In this document: piece after piece, positions 8,551-17,486 of the stretch | Numbering within the stretch: position 1 is the stretch's first letter | Layout: every line of letters begins with the position of its first letter | Assembly (NCBI RefSeq): GCF_037300705.1 | Contig: NZ_CP147776.1 | Location: forward strand, 1,302,001 to 1,366,000 | Length of the DNA stretch: 64,000 nucleotides | Direction of reading: 5' to 3' | DNA from: Massilia sp. W12 | Lineage (GTDB): Bacteria > Pseudomonadota > Gammaproteobacteria > Burkholderiales > Burkholderiaceae_D | Made by a program: the position numbers and the translations under genes | Notes under the pieces: model-generated | Told to the model about the DNA's origin: nothing | Database searches by the model: none | Seen by the model: only the letters and a program-made list of their open reading frames with translations

Positions 8551-9237
8551 ATGCATACATTATTATTGCTGAGCGATTATGCTGCTGTGGCCCAAGGTTT
8601 GAGCGTCATGCTGGGGCCGGAATATGTTCTCAAAGCCTTGCCGCCCCATGCCACACTGGCCGAAGGCCTAAAGCAGGGCGATCATGCGCTGGTTTTGCTC
8701 GATACCCAATGGCGCGGCGGGCAGCACTTCGGCATTACTTTGCGCCAATGTGTCAGCTATAAAACCCCGACCGTGCTGTTTGGCTATTCCTTGTATTCGC
8801 ACACCCTGGCCGACGCCATCATTATGGGCGCGCACGGCTATTTACCGCCGTCCACCCAGCCGGCAGAATGGCGCGCCGCCTTGCAACAAGTGCTGGCGCA
8901 GCAATATGTGTTTTCGCCGGATCAGGTCTTATCTACGGTGCGCCACATGGGCGAACTTGTGCCGGAATTGAGCGAGCGCGAACGCGGTATTTTGGATTTG
9001 CTCTTGCTCAACGAAAATATGGAAAACCTTGAAATTGCTAAGAAACTCAATCTGTCCACCGGGCGCACCAAAAATGTTCTGACCGGTATTTATCGCAAAT
9101 TCAATGTGGAAACCCGCCATCAGCTGATTCATGTCGCGCGTCAACGCGGTTATTACCCTGGCATGCCTTTGGAAATGTACGCCAAATTCTTTAAAAAATA
9201 CGGATTACAAAAGCCGCGCCGTGCGCATGGCGCTTGA
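8551..9237 (+). CDS. LuxR-type regulator with degenerate receiver domain (copy 1)
   Basis: 228 residues; ATG at 8551 has AGGAG at 8541-8545. Residues 1-115 resemble a response-regulator receiver: acidic residue Asp9 and a phospho-acceptor-like Asp51 (LVLLDTQW) are present, but the usual Ser/Thr-Ala is replaced in VLFGYS and the conserved Lys is absent (GYLPPS). Residues 138-200 are a LuxR/GerE helix-turn-helix (LSERERGILDLL, then NLEIAKKLNLSTGRTKN). No histidine kinase is nearby. It is the first gene before the RHS gene (193-base gap) and is identical in sequence at 24549-25235, so it is likely an activator or silencer of RHS expression, probably not phosphorylation-controlled in the usual way. 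Confidence 0.85.
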   Translation: MHTLLLLSDYAAVAQGLSVMLGPEYVLKALPPHATLAEGLKQGDHALVLLDTQWRGGQHFGITLRQCVSYKTPTVLFGYSLYSHTLADAIIMGAHGYLPPSTQPAEWRAALQQVLAQQYVFSPDQVLSTVRHMGELVPELSERERGILDLLLLNENMENLEIAKKLNLSTGRTKNVLTGIYRKFNVETRHQLIHVARQRGYYPGMPLEMYAKFFKKYGLQKPRRAHGA

Positions 9238-9430
9238 GCGGTGGATGCAATTGCGTCATGGCCGGGCGGGCGCAATATGCTAAAGTGCGGGCAAACTGAT
9301 TCGCCTGTCGCCATGCCGTCTTCCATGCTCACCCATCGCTGCCAAGCGCAGCTCATTGCCGCTACCCGCCAGGCCATCCAGATGGCGCCGGGCGGCTTGG
9401 GGTTGCGCCGCCCCCCGCTGGAGCCGCGCC

Positions 9431-12400
9431 ATGGCTAAAGAAACCGTCACCCAATCCAGCCGCTTCTTTTGCGTGAGCTTAGTGCCGGATTTTTGTAAAA
9501 CGCCGGTCGGCCCCGCCACGCCACCCTTGCCTTACACCATCAAGGGCGAATTCAAACAAACCAGCAAGCCCAGCAAAACCCTTAAAACGCACAGCGAGCC
9601 GGTGTTTTTGCACAATACAAGCGTGATTCCCACCGTCACCGGGGACGAACCCGGGGTGGCCAAGGGCGTCAAGAGCAATACCGTGGGCAAACGGGTGGAG
9701 AGCCTGCGCTTTTCCAGCAGCTATGGCGCAAACAACACCAAGACCATCGAAGTTGGCCACATGGTGTGGATGAATGACCGCAACACAGTGGGACAGATTC
9801 AGGAGCGCGGCGCACAGCCGGCCAAGCCGACCCAGGCCGACTGGACGGTTAAATTTCAACAAGGCTTTAAACAGACCGAACAAAAAGTCACGCAAAAGCT
9901 GCAAGACTTGTCCAAACAAGTGAATCAAAAGGTGAAAGCCAGCAGCAACGCCTTGCTGGATCAAGGCGCCAGTATTTTGCAAAGCATTCACCAGAAAGCA
10001 GAAAACGTGCGCATCAGCTTGCAACCGCTGGCGCGCGAGTGGCAAAACGGCAAATCGCAAGCCTTTCACGCCTTTGGCCAGGATGCCATGGACACCGGCG
10101 GTAAAATCGGCGTCGGCAGCGCGGCGCTGGGCGTAGCCGGCTTGGGCGTCGGCGCCACCGGGATTGGCGCGCCGGTGGCGGTGGTGATGGAAGGCGGGGC
10201 CGCCGCCGGCGGCGTAGTGGCCGCCGGCGTAGGCGGAACCGGGGCCGTGGTCGATTCCGGCGCCACCTTGCTGGACGACGCAGCCAACTTCATCCTCAAC
10301 GGCAAAACCCCGGATTTAGTGGCCAGCGCCAAACAAATCGGCAGCAATGCATTGCAACTCTTACCCATCGCCAAGCTGCGCGGCCTGGCCGGCAAACTCT
10401 TGCCCAAGGGCGCAGCGAAAGCGCCCAAGCCCGGCGCGCCGGCCCCCAAACCGCCCGCCAAGCCACCCAAACCGCCGGCCAAAGACCCGCCAGCCAACCG
10501 CAGCGGACGCGATGGCGGCAAAATCAAACCGGGTAAAAAACCCAAGCAAGACAAGCCCAAGGACGAGTGTCCTAAGAATTGCGCCACTGGCGGCGCCAAT
10601 CCGCGCCCGGTCAAATCACGCCGCCCGGTACACTTTGGCACCGGTGAAGAAATTCTGTATCAGACCGATTTCGTCACGCGCGGCAGCCTGGGACTGGAAT
10701 GGACGCGCTGCTACCGCTCCGGCAGCGCAGCGCAAGACTGGGGCGTGCTGGGCGCACGCTGGTCTTTACCCTACAGCGCCAGCCTGTCGATCTCGCGGCG
10801 CGGCATCGTGTATCACGACGCCAGCGGGCGCGCGCTGCGTCTGCCGCGCATCGCAGTTGGCGAGCGCCATGCTGTCCCCGGCGAAGGTTTTACCTTGGAG
10901 CGCAGCAGCGAGACAGAATGCATCCTGCATTGGCAGGACGGCAGCCAGGACCGCTTCACACGCGGCCCGGATGGCTGGCTGCCGCACGGGCATGATGGCG
11001 TCAACGCCATGCTGCGTCCCGGCGCGCCATTGGCGGTGCGCAGCTATCACTTAAACCGGCATCAAGCCGCCAATGGCCAGGGCTATCGTGTGCTGCGCGA
11101 CTTCGCCGCCGCCCCCGGCGCGGCGATGCTCGAAGTGCAGGGCGACGACGGCACGGTATTGCGCGCGGTGCGCAGCCAGAGCGCGGCGCAACACAGCCCG
11201 CACAGCCAACCAGTGATCGGCGAAGTCTGGCAACTCTTCGAGGATGGCGCAGCGCAATGTATGGCGCGCTATGAATATGGGACAGAAGACTGGGCCTGTG
11301 CTGCGCCGCCGCCAGGCTTCGCGCCGCTAGCCGACAGCTGGCCCGGCGGCGAGGAGCAAGTAGCGCAACACGCCCCTGCCTTGGCAAACCAGGGCTTGCC
11401 GCATCCGGCCTTCCTGCAACTGCCGCCACGCTTAAATCTGACGGCGCAACGCAATGCCCTGGATGCGCGCCGCGAGTATGCCTACCGCCTGCACCTGCTG
11501 CAGCGCTACACCGATTATCTGGGACATGGCTTCACGCTGGAATGGATCAGCCTGGAGGCCTTGCGCGCCAGCTGGCGGCGCGACTTGAGCAGTATGACGC
11601 CGGAACAATGCGCCGCATGGCAAGCCGAGTGCGCAGCCCATGCGCCGATCCGCTTAAGCAGCAGCCAGCAAGCGCGCGCCATCGTCAGCGGTGCGGAGGA
11701 CGGCGCGGAGCGGGTGCAGATCCGCTATCTGGATGAAGACAGCACCGAAGTGACAGAGGCCGACGGCAGTCGCCATCTGTACTATTTTAATGACGCCTGG
11801 CTGGTGACAGCCTACCAGGCATGGCAGCCCGGCATGCAAGATGAACCGGAACGCCCGGTGCAACTTGGCAAACGGCGCTGGAGCCGCGAAGGCTGGCTCT
11901 TGAGCGAAAGCGACGCCAACGGACATACCGAACAATACAGCTACGATGCGCATGGCAATTTGATTGAACAAATCGACGCCTGCGGCGCGCGCACCCGCAT
12001 TGAGTATGACGCCGGCAATCGGCCCATCCGCATCCAGGATGCGCTGGGCGGCGAGACCCGCATGGAGTGGGACGCAGGCGGGCAACTGCTGCGCCACATT
12101 GACGCACTGGGACACTGCACCGCCTATGCCTGGGATGCACAAGGACGCTTAAACGGCGTGCAAGACGCGCGCGGCGGCCAGACCCGTCTGCAATACGATG
12201 CCGCCGGGCGGCTGATACGGCATACCGATTGCTCGCAACGCAGCACGGAATACAGCTACGACCGCAGCGGCAATTTGCTGCGCCAGACCGATGCCATGGG
12301 ACAGAGCACCAATTACCGCTACGATGCGCTGGGCCGCCTGCTGCAAGTGATGTACCCCGATGGACTGAGCGAAACCCTGGAATGGGACGCGGCTGACAAT

Positions 12401-14944
12401 TTAATCTGTCACACTGACACAGGCGGAGCGCAAACGCGCTATCGCTACAACAATCTGCAATTGCCGGTTGAGCGGATTGATGCGCTGGGGCAGCGCATGC
12501 GTTACGGCTATGACGCCATGGGGCGTTTGAGCATGCTGGAAAACGCCAACGGCGAGCGCTGCAGCTTTGCCTACAACCGGCAAGGCTGGCTGATCCGCGA
12601 AACCGGCTTTGACGCTAAAGTGACAGAATACCAATACGACGCGGCGGGCCGGCTGCAAAGCAGCGCCAGCGCCGGCGCGCAAACGCACTATGTGCGCGAT
12701 GCGCTGGGCCGCATCTTAGCGCGCAACAGCGCGGATGACACGGTGCGCTTTGATTGGGATGCGCTGGGACGGCTCACCGCCGTGGAAAACCGGCACGCCA
12801 GCATGCGCATGCGTTATGACGCGCTCGGACGCCTGCTGGAAGAGCGGCAGCTGCTGCGCCTGCCAACAGAGATCCGCAGCGCGATGCAAACCCTGCATGC
12901 GCAAGCGGCAGCGCAAAATAATCAGCAAAACAATCAGCAAAACAATCAGCACGCTAACCAGCACGCCAGCGCAGCCGCCGCCGCCAGCGCGGCCAGCCAA
13001 GACCATGACGAACTGCCGCACAGCATCGCGCTGCTGACGCGCCACGAATACGACGCCTTAGGCAACCGCACCGCCAGCGTGCTGCCGAACGGGCGGCGGC
13101 TGGACTGGCTGCGCTATGGTTCCGGGCATTGGCATGGAACCATGTGGCAGGGACAGGAAATCGCCCACATCGAACGCGACGCGCTGCACCGCGAAGTGCG
13201 GCGCAACATCGGCTACCGCCGTGGCGCGCAGCAAAACAGCCGTGGCATTGAACTGGAAAAACACTACGACGCACAATCGCGCCTGTCCCGCTTCGCACTG
13301 TACAGCGCACACAGCCAGCAAAGCCGCAGCTATGAATACGACCGCGCCGGCCACCTGCAGCGCATCACAGACAGCCGGCGCGGTTTGCAAGAATACCGCT
13401 ACGACCCGCTGGGCCAATTGCTGCAAGCCACGCAAAGCGGCCACACCGAACGCTTCGCCTTCGACCCGGCAGGCAATTTACTGCAAGAAGACAGCGCCAA
13501 TCAGCCCAACGCAGCGACAAACACCGGGACAAACACCGGGCCAAACGCAGCGCAAATCAGCGCGCCGCCCGGCCTGGGCCGGCTGACCCACAATCTGCTG
13601 CAACAATGGGGCGGCTGCCGTTACGCCTACGACAAACAGGGCAATATGATCAAACGCAGCCTGCAGCATGGCAGCCTGGAAGATCAGAGCGAATATGCAT
13701 GGGACGCACAGCAATGTTTAAGCAGCATGCAGCGCAGCTACGCCGGACGGCGCTACCGCGCGCATTATGTGTATGACGCCTTCCAGCGCCGCATCGCCAA
13801 ATACGTACACAGCGCGCGCCACGACGCGCAAGGCCGGCTGCAGGAAGAAGGGGCGGAACTGTATTACTTTGTCTGGGATGGCGACGTACTGCAGCAGGAA
13901 ATCCGCTTCACCCAGCACCTGCCGGGGCAGCCGGCCATGCACAGCGCCAACCATAGCGGCCGGCACAGCGCCAGAGATTACGACAGCGCCGACCTGCCAA
14001 GCCCGCACGCCACCCGTCCCCTGCCGGCGGGACAGGGGGAATGCACCACCTATCTGTACGAAGCGGACAGTTTCGTGCCGATGGCGCGCACAGTGAGCCG
14101 GCACGAACAGGAAGAATTCGCCGCCAGTGCAGTGTATCTGCCGCCGGCGCCAGGCTGGGCCAGCGCACGCGACCAGCTGGCGCAAGCGCAAGCCTGTGAC
14201 AGCCATTGCCAGGCCCTGCAACACGCGCGGGAAGAATGGCGGCACCACCAAATCCAGGCGATCAGAGAAGAACGCGCGGCGCGCCTGGCGGCGCAAGACG
14301 CACAACTCTACTACCACTGCGACCACATCGGCGCCCCGCTGGAGCTGCTGGACGAAGACGGCATCGCACAATGGTCAGCGCGCCGCCTGAGCTGGGGCAA
14401 GCTGCACGACATCCAGGACAAACACGCCAGCCAGCCTTTGCGCTTCCAGGGGCAATATTTCGATGCGGAAAGCGGTTTGCATTACAACCGCTATCGGTAT
14501 TACGACCCGGAAGTGGGAAGGTTTGTTTCGCAGGATCCGATTGGGTTATTGGGTGGGGAGAATTTCTATTTATATGCACCTAATGTAATTGAATGGGTTG
14601 ATCCTGTAGGGATGAACGCTATTCCTCAAAATCCGGGGGTCGTGCGAAGGTTTATGCCTAGCAAAGAATGCAAACAATTTAGAAAGAGTGGTTTTACATA
14701 TGACCCATCAGATAGTAGAGGAGGGATAAGTGTTACTTCCGTACATGTTAAACCTTGTAACCCGGAAAAAATTAAGCACAGCACCGGAGCACTAGGAGCT
14801 GATTGTTATGTGGATATCAACACGATTGGATTAAATGTGGCTCTGAAAGGCATGACCAAAGGTGGTGTTGCTGATTGGAAGATCAAAGATAATGTTGGAA
14901 TAGAAAGGATAGTTGGATATGGATCTGTCAAGAAAAAATGTTGA
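9431..14944 (+). CDS. RHS polymorphic toxin 2, DUF4150 N-terminus, unknown tip
   Basis: 1837 residues. ATG at 9431 is preferred (GGAG seven bases upstream; the protein then begins MAKETVTQSSRFFCVSLVPD, the start of the DUF4150/PAAR-like domain). Order: DUF4150 (about 10-130), helical region (140-240), Gly/Ala hydrophobic segment (240-310), Pro/Lys linker (330-400), YD repeats (420-1560), RHS core ending at DPIGL near residue 1700, tip about 120 residues. The DUF4150 part implies loading on a type VI spike, but no VgrG, Hcp or EagR-type chaperone gene is in the window. The tip (RRFMPSKECKQFRKSGFTYD, later TGALGADCYVDINT) is not recognised. The stop overlaps the downstream immunity-like gene by 26 bases. 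The nucleotide sequence of the shaft is near-identical to the RHS genes at 2-5212 and 25429-30981. Confidence 0.95.
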   Translation: MAKETVTQSSRFFCVSLVPDFCKTPVGPATPPLPYTIKGEFKQTSKPSKTLKTHSEPVFLHNTSVIPTVTGDEPGVAKGVKSNTVGKRVESLRFSSSYGANNTKTIEVGHMVWMNDRNTVGQIQERGAQPAKPTQADWTVKFQQGFKQTEQKVTQKLQDLSKQVNQKVKASSNALLDQGASILQSIHQKAENVRISLQPLAREWQNGKSQAFHAFGQDAMDTGGKIGVGSAALGVAGLGVGATGIGAPVAVVMEGGAAAGGVVAAGVGGTGAVVDSGATLLDDAANFILNGKTPDLVASAKQIGSNALQLLPIAKLRGLAGKLLPKGAAKAPKPGAPAPKPPAKPPKPPAKDPPANRSGRDGGKIKPGKKPKQDKPKDECPKNCATGGANPRPVKSRRPVHFGTGEEILYQTDFVTRGSLGLEWTRCYRSGSAAQDWGVLGARWSLPYSASLSISRRGIVYHDASGRALRLPRIAVGERHAVPGEGFTLERSSETECILHWQDGSQDRFTRGPDGWLPHGHDGVNAMLRPGAPLAVRSYHLNRHQAANGQGYRVLRDFAAAPGAAMLEVQGDDGTVLRAVRSQSAAQHSPHSQPVIGEVWQLFEDGAAQCMARYEYGTEDWACAAPPPGFAPLADSWPGGEEQVAQHAPALANQGLPHPAFLQLPPRLNLTAQRNALDARREYAYRLHLLQRYTDYLGHGFTLEWISLEALRASWRRDLSSMTPEQCAAWQAECAAHAPIRLSSSQQARAIVSGAEDGAERVQIRYLDEDSTEVTEADGSRHLYYFNDAWLVTAYQAWQPGMQDEPERPVQLGKRRWSREGWLLSESDANGHTEQYSYDAHGNLIEQIDACGARTRIEYDAGNRPIRIQDALGGETRMEWDAGGQLLRHIDALGHCTAYAWDAQGRLNGVQDARGGQTRLQYDAAGRLIRHTDCSQRSTEYSYDRSGNLLRQTDAMGQSTNYRYDALGRLLQVMYPDGLSETLEWDAADNLICHTDTGGAQTRYRYNNLQLPVERIDALGQRMRYGYDAMGRLSMLENANGERCSFAYNRQGWLIRETGFDAKVTEYQYDAAGRLQSSASAGAQTHYVRDALGRILARNSADDTVRFDWDALGRLTAVENRHASMRMRYDALGRLLEERQLLRLPTEIRSAMQTLHAQAAAQNNQQNNQQNNQHANQHASAAAAASAASQDHDELPHSIALLTRHEYDALGNRTASVLPNGRRLDWLRYGSGHWHGTMWQGQEIAHIERDALHREVRRNIGYRRGAQQNSRGIELEKHYDAQSRLSRFALYSAHSQQSRSYEYDRAGHLQRITDSRRGLQEYRYDPLGQLLQATQSGHTERFAFDPAGNLLQEDSANQPNAATNTGTNTGPNAAQISAPPGLGRLTHNLLQQWGGCRYAYDKQGNMIKRSLQHGSLEDQSEYAWDAQQCLSSMQRSYAGRRYRAHYVYDAFQRRIAKYVHSARHDAQGRLQEEGAELYYFVWDGDVLQQEIRFTQHLPGQPAMHSANHSGRHSARDYDSADLPSPHATRPLPAGQGECTTYLYEADSFVPMARTVSRHEQEEFAASAVYLPPAPGWASARDQLAQAQACDSHCQALQHAREEWRHHQIQAIREERAARLAAQDAQLYYHCDHIGAPLELLDEDGIAQWSARRLSWGKLHDIQDKHASQPLRFQGQYFDAESGLHYNRYRYYDPEVGRFVSQDPIGLLGGENFYLYAPNVIEWVDPVGMNAIPQNPGVVRRFMPSKECKQFRKSGFTYDPSDSRGGISVTSVHVKPCNPEKIKHSTGALGADCYVDINTIGLNVALKGMTKGGVADWKIKDNVGIERIVGYGSVKKKC

Positions 14945-15452
14945 TCATGACGCTCTATTTTGGTTAATGAAAATAATTGATATTAGCGATCAAATAACGC
15001 AGGTTTCACGAGAGAAAGGGTTAACTATAATTGATGAAGCTAGACGTAGCGAAGATGTGTTGGAATTTGCACGAAACAATTATGACAATTTAAAAAATAT
15101 TTTGCAAAAAGGTTTATTTAAAAATACTATTTTTTCACTTTTATTAGAAGTGAATCCAGTTGATGCAAAGAAATTCCTTGTAGATTGGTACTTGCGAGAG
15201 GATTTGCATTATGATAATTTTGTGATTGGTTATAAAGGGATGTTGCAAGAATATTTCGAGGCAATAGTTGATGTTTGTGGGGCTGAAGAGCTACGATTGT
15301 TGTTGCGATCTAATGGAATAGATAAAAAGAAACTAAATGACTATCGCATGCATCAAGCAATAATGAGTTGTGTTGATGAGTTGGAGACAACAACAGATGT
15401 CAAAAAATGGCTTGGAATTGGTAAATTCTTTCAGAATTTGGAATCTGAATAA
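14919..15452 (+). CDS. Probable immunity protein for RHS2 tip
   Basis: 177 residues, A+T-rich. The ATG at 14919 has AAGGA nine bases upstream and lies inside the end of RHS2. The product is highly charged and helical, soluble, without a signal peptide; no named family is recognised. Position, overlap and base composition all fit a cognate immunity gene for the unknown RHS2 tip. A TTG at 14913 is an alternative start. Confidence 0.7.
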   Translation: MDLSRKNVDHDALFWLMKIIDISDQITQVSREKGLTIIDEARRSEDVLEFARNNYDNLKNILQKGLFKNTIFSLLLEVNPVDAKKFLVDWYLREDLHYDNFVIGYKGMLQEYFEAIVDVCGAEELRLLLRSNGIDKKKLNDYRMHQAIMSCVDELETTTDVKKWLGIGKFFQNLESE

Positions 15453-15823
15453 TACCTGAATCCGTGATCTCGCACGCTTTTTTTGATGAATTCTATTTTA
15501 AAAACAACAGCTTACGCTCATAGTAGAGCTCACTCAGCATGATAGTTAATATTGCTAATTTAATGTTACTATTAAGCGTGAAAATTTCTATGCAAATCAA
15601 TGAGTTACGTTGGTGATATTTCCAGGTGAAGTCTTTTTTTAAATGGAGAAAGGCTTGATATTTCGCGGAAAAATTCGTAACCCATTGATTTATATGGACT
15701 TCTTAAATTTTCTTGCAAAACATCGGCGATTTTGCAACCCTTTGATTTTAAAGGGTAATTTCACGGCTTCGTAGAGGCTGAATAGGCACGAAAAGTGATT
15801 GTAATACTTCCGCCAAGAAAGAA
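15453..15823. other. A+T-rich intergenic region with inverted repeats
   Basis: No gene is supported. It holds a widely spaced inverted repeat, 15594-15609 and 15676-15691, matching at 15 of 16 positions (AAATCAATGAGTTACG against CGTAACCCATTGATTT), and a perfect 7-bp stem ACCCTTT/AAAGGGT with a 6-base loop (15737-15756). Unlike the later displaced modules, no RHS-core scar is visible before the tip at 15824. Confidence 0.5.
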
Positions 15824-16183
15824 ATGGAAATAGAGACACAGTCATTTGAACAGGCGCGGAATTTGGCCCTTAAAAAGCTTGGATCAATTGTACCTGAGTC
15901 TAGGGTACAACAAATTGGGCAATTCGGTGTGGGAAAGGATAAGGTTGTCGGTTTTTATGGCATGGATGTAGATGGTACATTCAAGCGATATCGCCTAGAT
16001 TATGATCCAGACAAAGGTCCACATATTAATATTGAAATAGGGAAAGGAGATTGCGCTAAGAAATTTGCAATTAAATTCCAGGAAATGAGAAGACTATCAA
16101 GAAATTACTTAGGAGAAATTCATGATTACAAGAAAATTTCGCTCTTCATCACTTTCGAAAGGGGGAGATTGGCAAGTTGTTGA
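15824..16183 (+). CDS. Orphan toxin-tip-like protein
   Basis: 119 residues from the ATG; the frame is open about 17 codons further upstream without a start. The segment KRYRLDYDPDKGPHINIEIG is typical of a recurrent polymorphic-toxin tip (R-x-DYDP-x-KG-x-HIN), so this is likely a detached RHS toxin domain without shaft. The last 20 residues overlap the following gene (16122) by 62 bases, which is long for such pairs; a small frameshift near the end is possible. No RHS core precedes it, so it is probably not secreted on its own and may serve as recombination donor or be dead. Confidence 0.55.
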   Translation: MEIETQSFEQARNLALKKLGSIVPESRVQQIGQFGVGKDKVVGFYGMDVDGTFKRYRLDYDPDKGPHINIEIGKGDCAKKFAIKFQEMRRLSRNYLGEIHDYKKISLFITFERGRLASC

Positions 16184-16708
16184 GATAATGGAGGGAGTTG
16201 ACCTTGAAAGCGAAATTATTAAAAGGGGCTATGTTATATCTCCAGAAGGTAGAATTGGTTGGAGTAAAGTAAATAATAAAAAGCTATGCAAATTTAATAA
16301 TGAGTCTCCCCTGAACAATTCCCAACCTCCTGATTTTATTGAAAAAAATTGAGGAATGGAGACCGCAGAATTGCAAGAAATGATTAAAATAGAATTCATT
16401 TCCGGCAAAAAGCGGAGGGGCAAATGGGGCCGAAACCGACGGGGACAGTAAGCGCGGATATGTTCCGACAAAGGCTTGATGAGTTGGTCAACCCCAAACA
16501 TCCATTGGTGAAGTTGGCCGATTTGATGGATTGGAGCGTGTTCGAGAGGGAATGGACGACGCATTTCCCGTCATCGCGAGGCAGACCAGCAACTTCTACG
16601 CGCCTGATCGCAGGCCTTTTGTATCTGCAACGTAAGCGCCCAACCGCCCCATCTCCCCAAGCCCACAAAACCCGCGCATGCTGTGCCCATCAAACTGGAG
16701 GGGCAAGT

Positions 16709-17026
16709 ATGCAAAGCAAATCACCGAAGAAAAGCAGAGAAGAATGGCTCGCGCACGTGCGGGCGTGGCGCATGAGTGGGCAAACGCAAAGCGCGTATTG
16801 CCGGCAGCACGAAATCAATCTGCCGGTCCTGCAATACTGGATCAAGCGCAGCCGCAGCGGATCTGAAAGCGCGCCGCTGACCTTGGTTGCCGCACAAGCG
16901 CCAACTGGCGCCATTTCTGCCCCCATCAGCGGCAATCTGACGCTGGAATGCGGCGCGCAGCGGTTGCATATTCCGCTGCATGTTCCGGCGCAATGGCTGG
17001 CTGCTTTATTGCGAGAGCTGGCGTGA
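16709..17026 (+). CDS. tnpA: IS66 accessory protein TnpA
   Basis: 105 residues; ATG at 16709 with GGAGGGG 5 bases upstream. The frame is open further left only because it runs through the interrupted IS5-like transposase. The N-terminal EEWLAHVRAWRMSGQTQSAY helix-turn-helix-like segment is typical of IS66 OrfA. Stop overlaps tnpB (GTGA). Required together with TnpB and TnpC for transposition in studied IS66 elements. Confidence 0.85.
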   Translation: MQSKSPKKSREEWLAHVRAWRMSGQTQSAYCRQHEINLPVLQYWIKRSRSGSESAPLTLVAAQAPTGAISAPISGNLTLECGAQRLHIPLHVPAQWLAALLRELA

Positions 17027-17367
17027 GCTGGCCGCAGCCTAAGCAAATCTGGCTGGTGCAAGAGGCGATGGATATGCGCGCCGGCATCGATAGCCTGGCC
17101 GCGCGCATTCAGCACAGCTTGGGACGCACGCCGTCGGATGGCGCTGCATACGTGTTTCGCAACCGGCGCAACAATCGCCTCAAGGCGCTGGTGTTTGACG
17201 CCAGCGGCATTTGGCTGTGCCAGCGCCGTCTGCATCAAGGCGGCTTCACCTGGCCGGAACCGGGCGCGCAAGTGTTTCTGCTCAACACAGAACAATGGGA
17301 ATGGCTGTGTAAAGGCGTGGATTGGCGCCGTCTGAGCGCTGCCCACATCCCCGCCTGGCTGTATTGA
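17023..17367 (+). CDS. tnpB: IS66 accessory protein TnpB
   Basis: 114 residues from the GTG that overlaps the tnpA stop. The protein contains MDMRAGIDSLAARIQ and FRNRRNNRLKALVFDASGIW, the conserved signature of IS66 Orf2. Length equals the family norm. Translational coupling to tnpA is likely. Confidence 0.88.
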   Translation: MSWPQPKQIWLVQEAMDMRAGIDSLAARIQHSLGRTPSDGAAYVFRNRRNNRLKALVFDASGIWLCQRRLHQGGFTWPEPGAQVFLLNTEQWEWLCKGVDWRRLSAAHIPAWLY

Positions 17368-17486
17368 AATGCGCTTTGGCAACGATCCGACTGGTTCTTG
17401 ATCAGGTAAAAAAATCCCATGAAAGAAACCGCAAAAAAGATGGTGTTTACGCAGGAAAAAGCGCTTGAAAGCGTTACACTTCAGGC

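Larger units (their letters stand above)
7650..14563. repeat. 6.9-kb direct repeat, copy 1 (XRE-LuxR-RHS shaft)
   Basis: The sequence matches 23648-30561 at a constant offset of 15998 bases from the 3' part of the XRE gene to the codons just after DPIGL in the RHS core. The LuxR protein is identical in both copies and the RHS shafts differ at only a few residues. Identity stops exactly where the toxin tips begin. This is a recent duplication or is kept uniform by gene conversion. Confidence 0.9.

Noticed and set aside
9313-9438. Small open frame just before RHS2 (and 25311-25436 before RHS3), overlapping its start by eight bases
   Set aside because: No ribosome binding site and no recognisable similarity; identity between copies only reflects the duplication. 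It could be a coupling peptide but there is no evidence.
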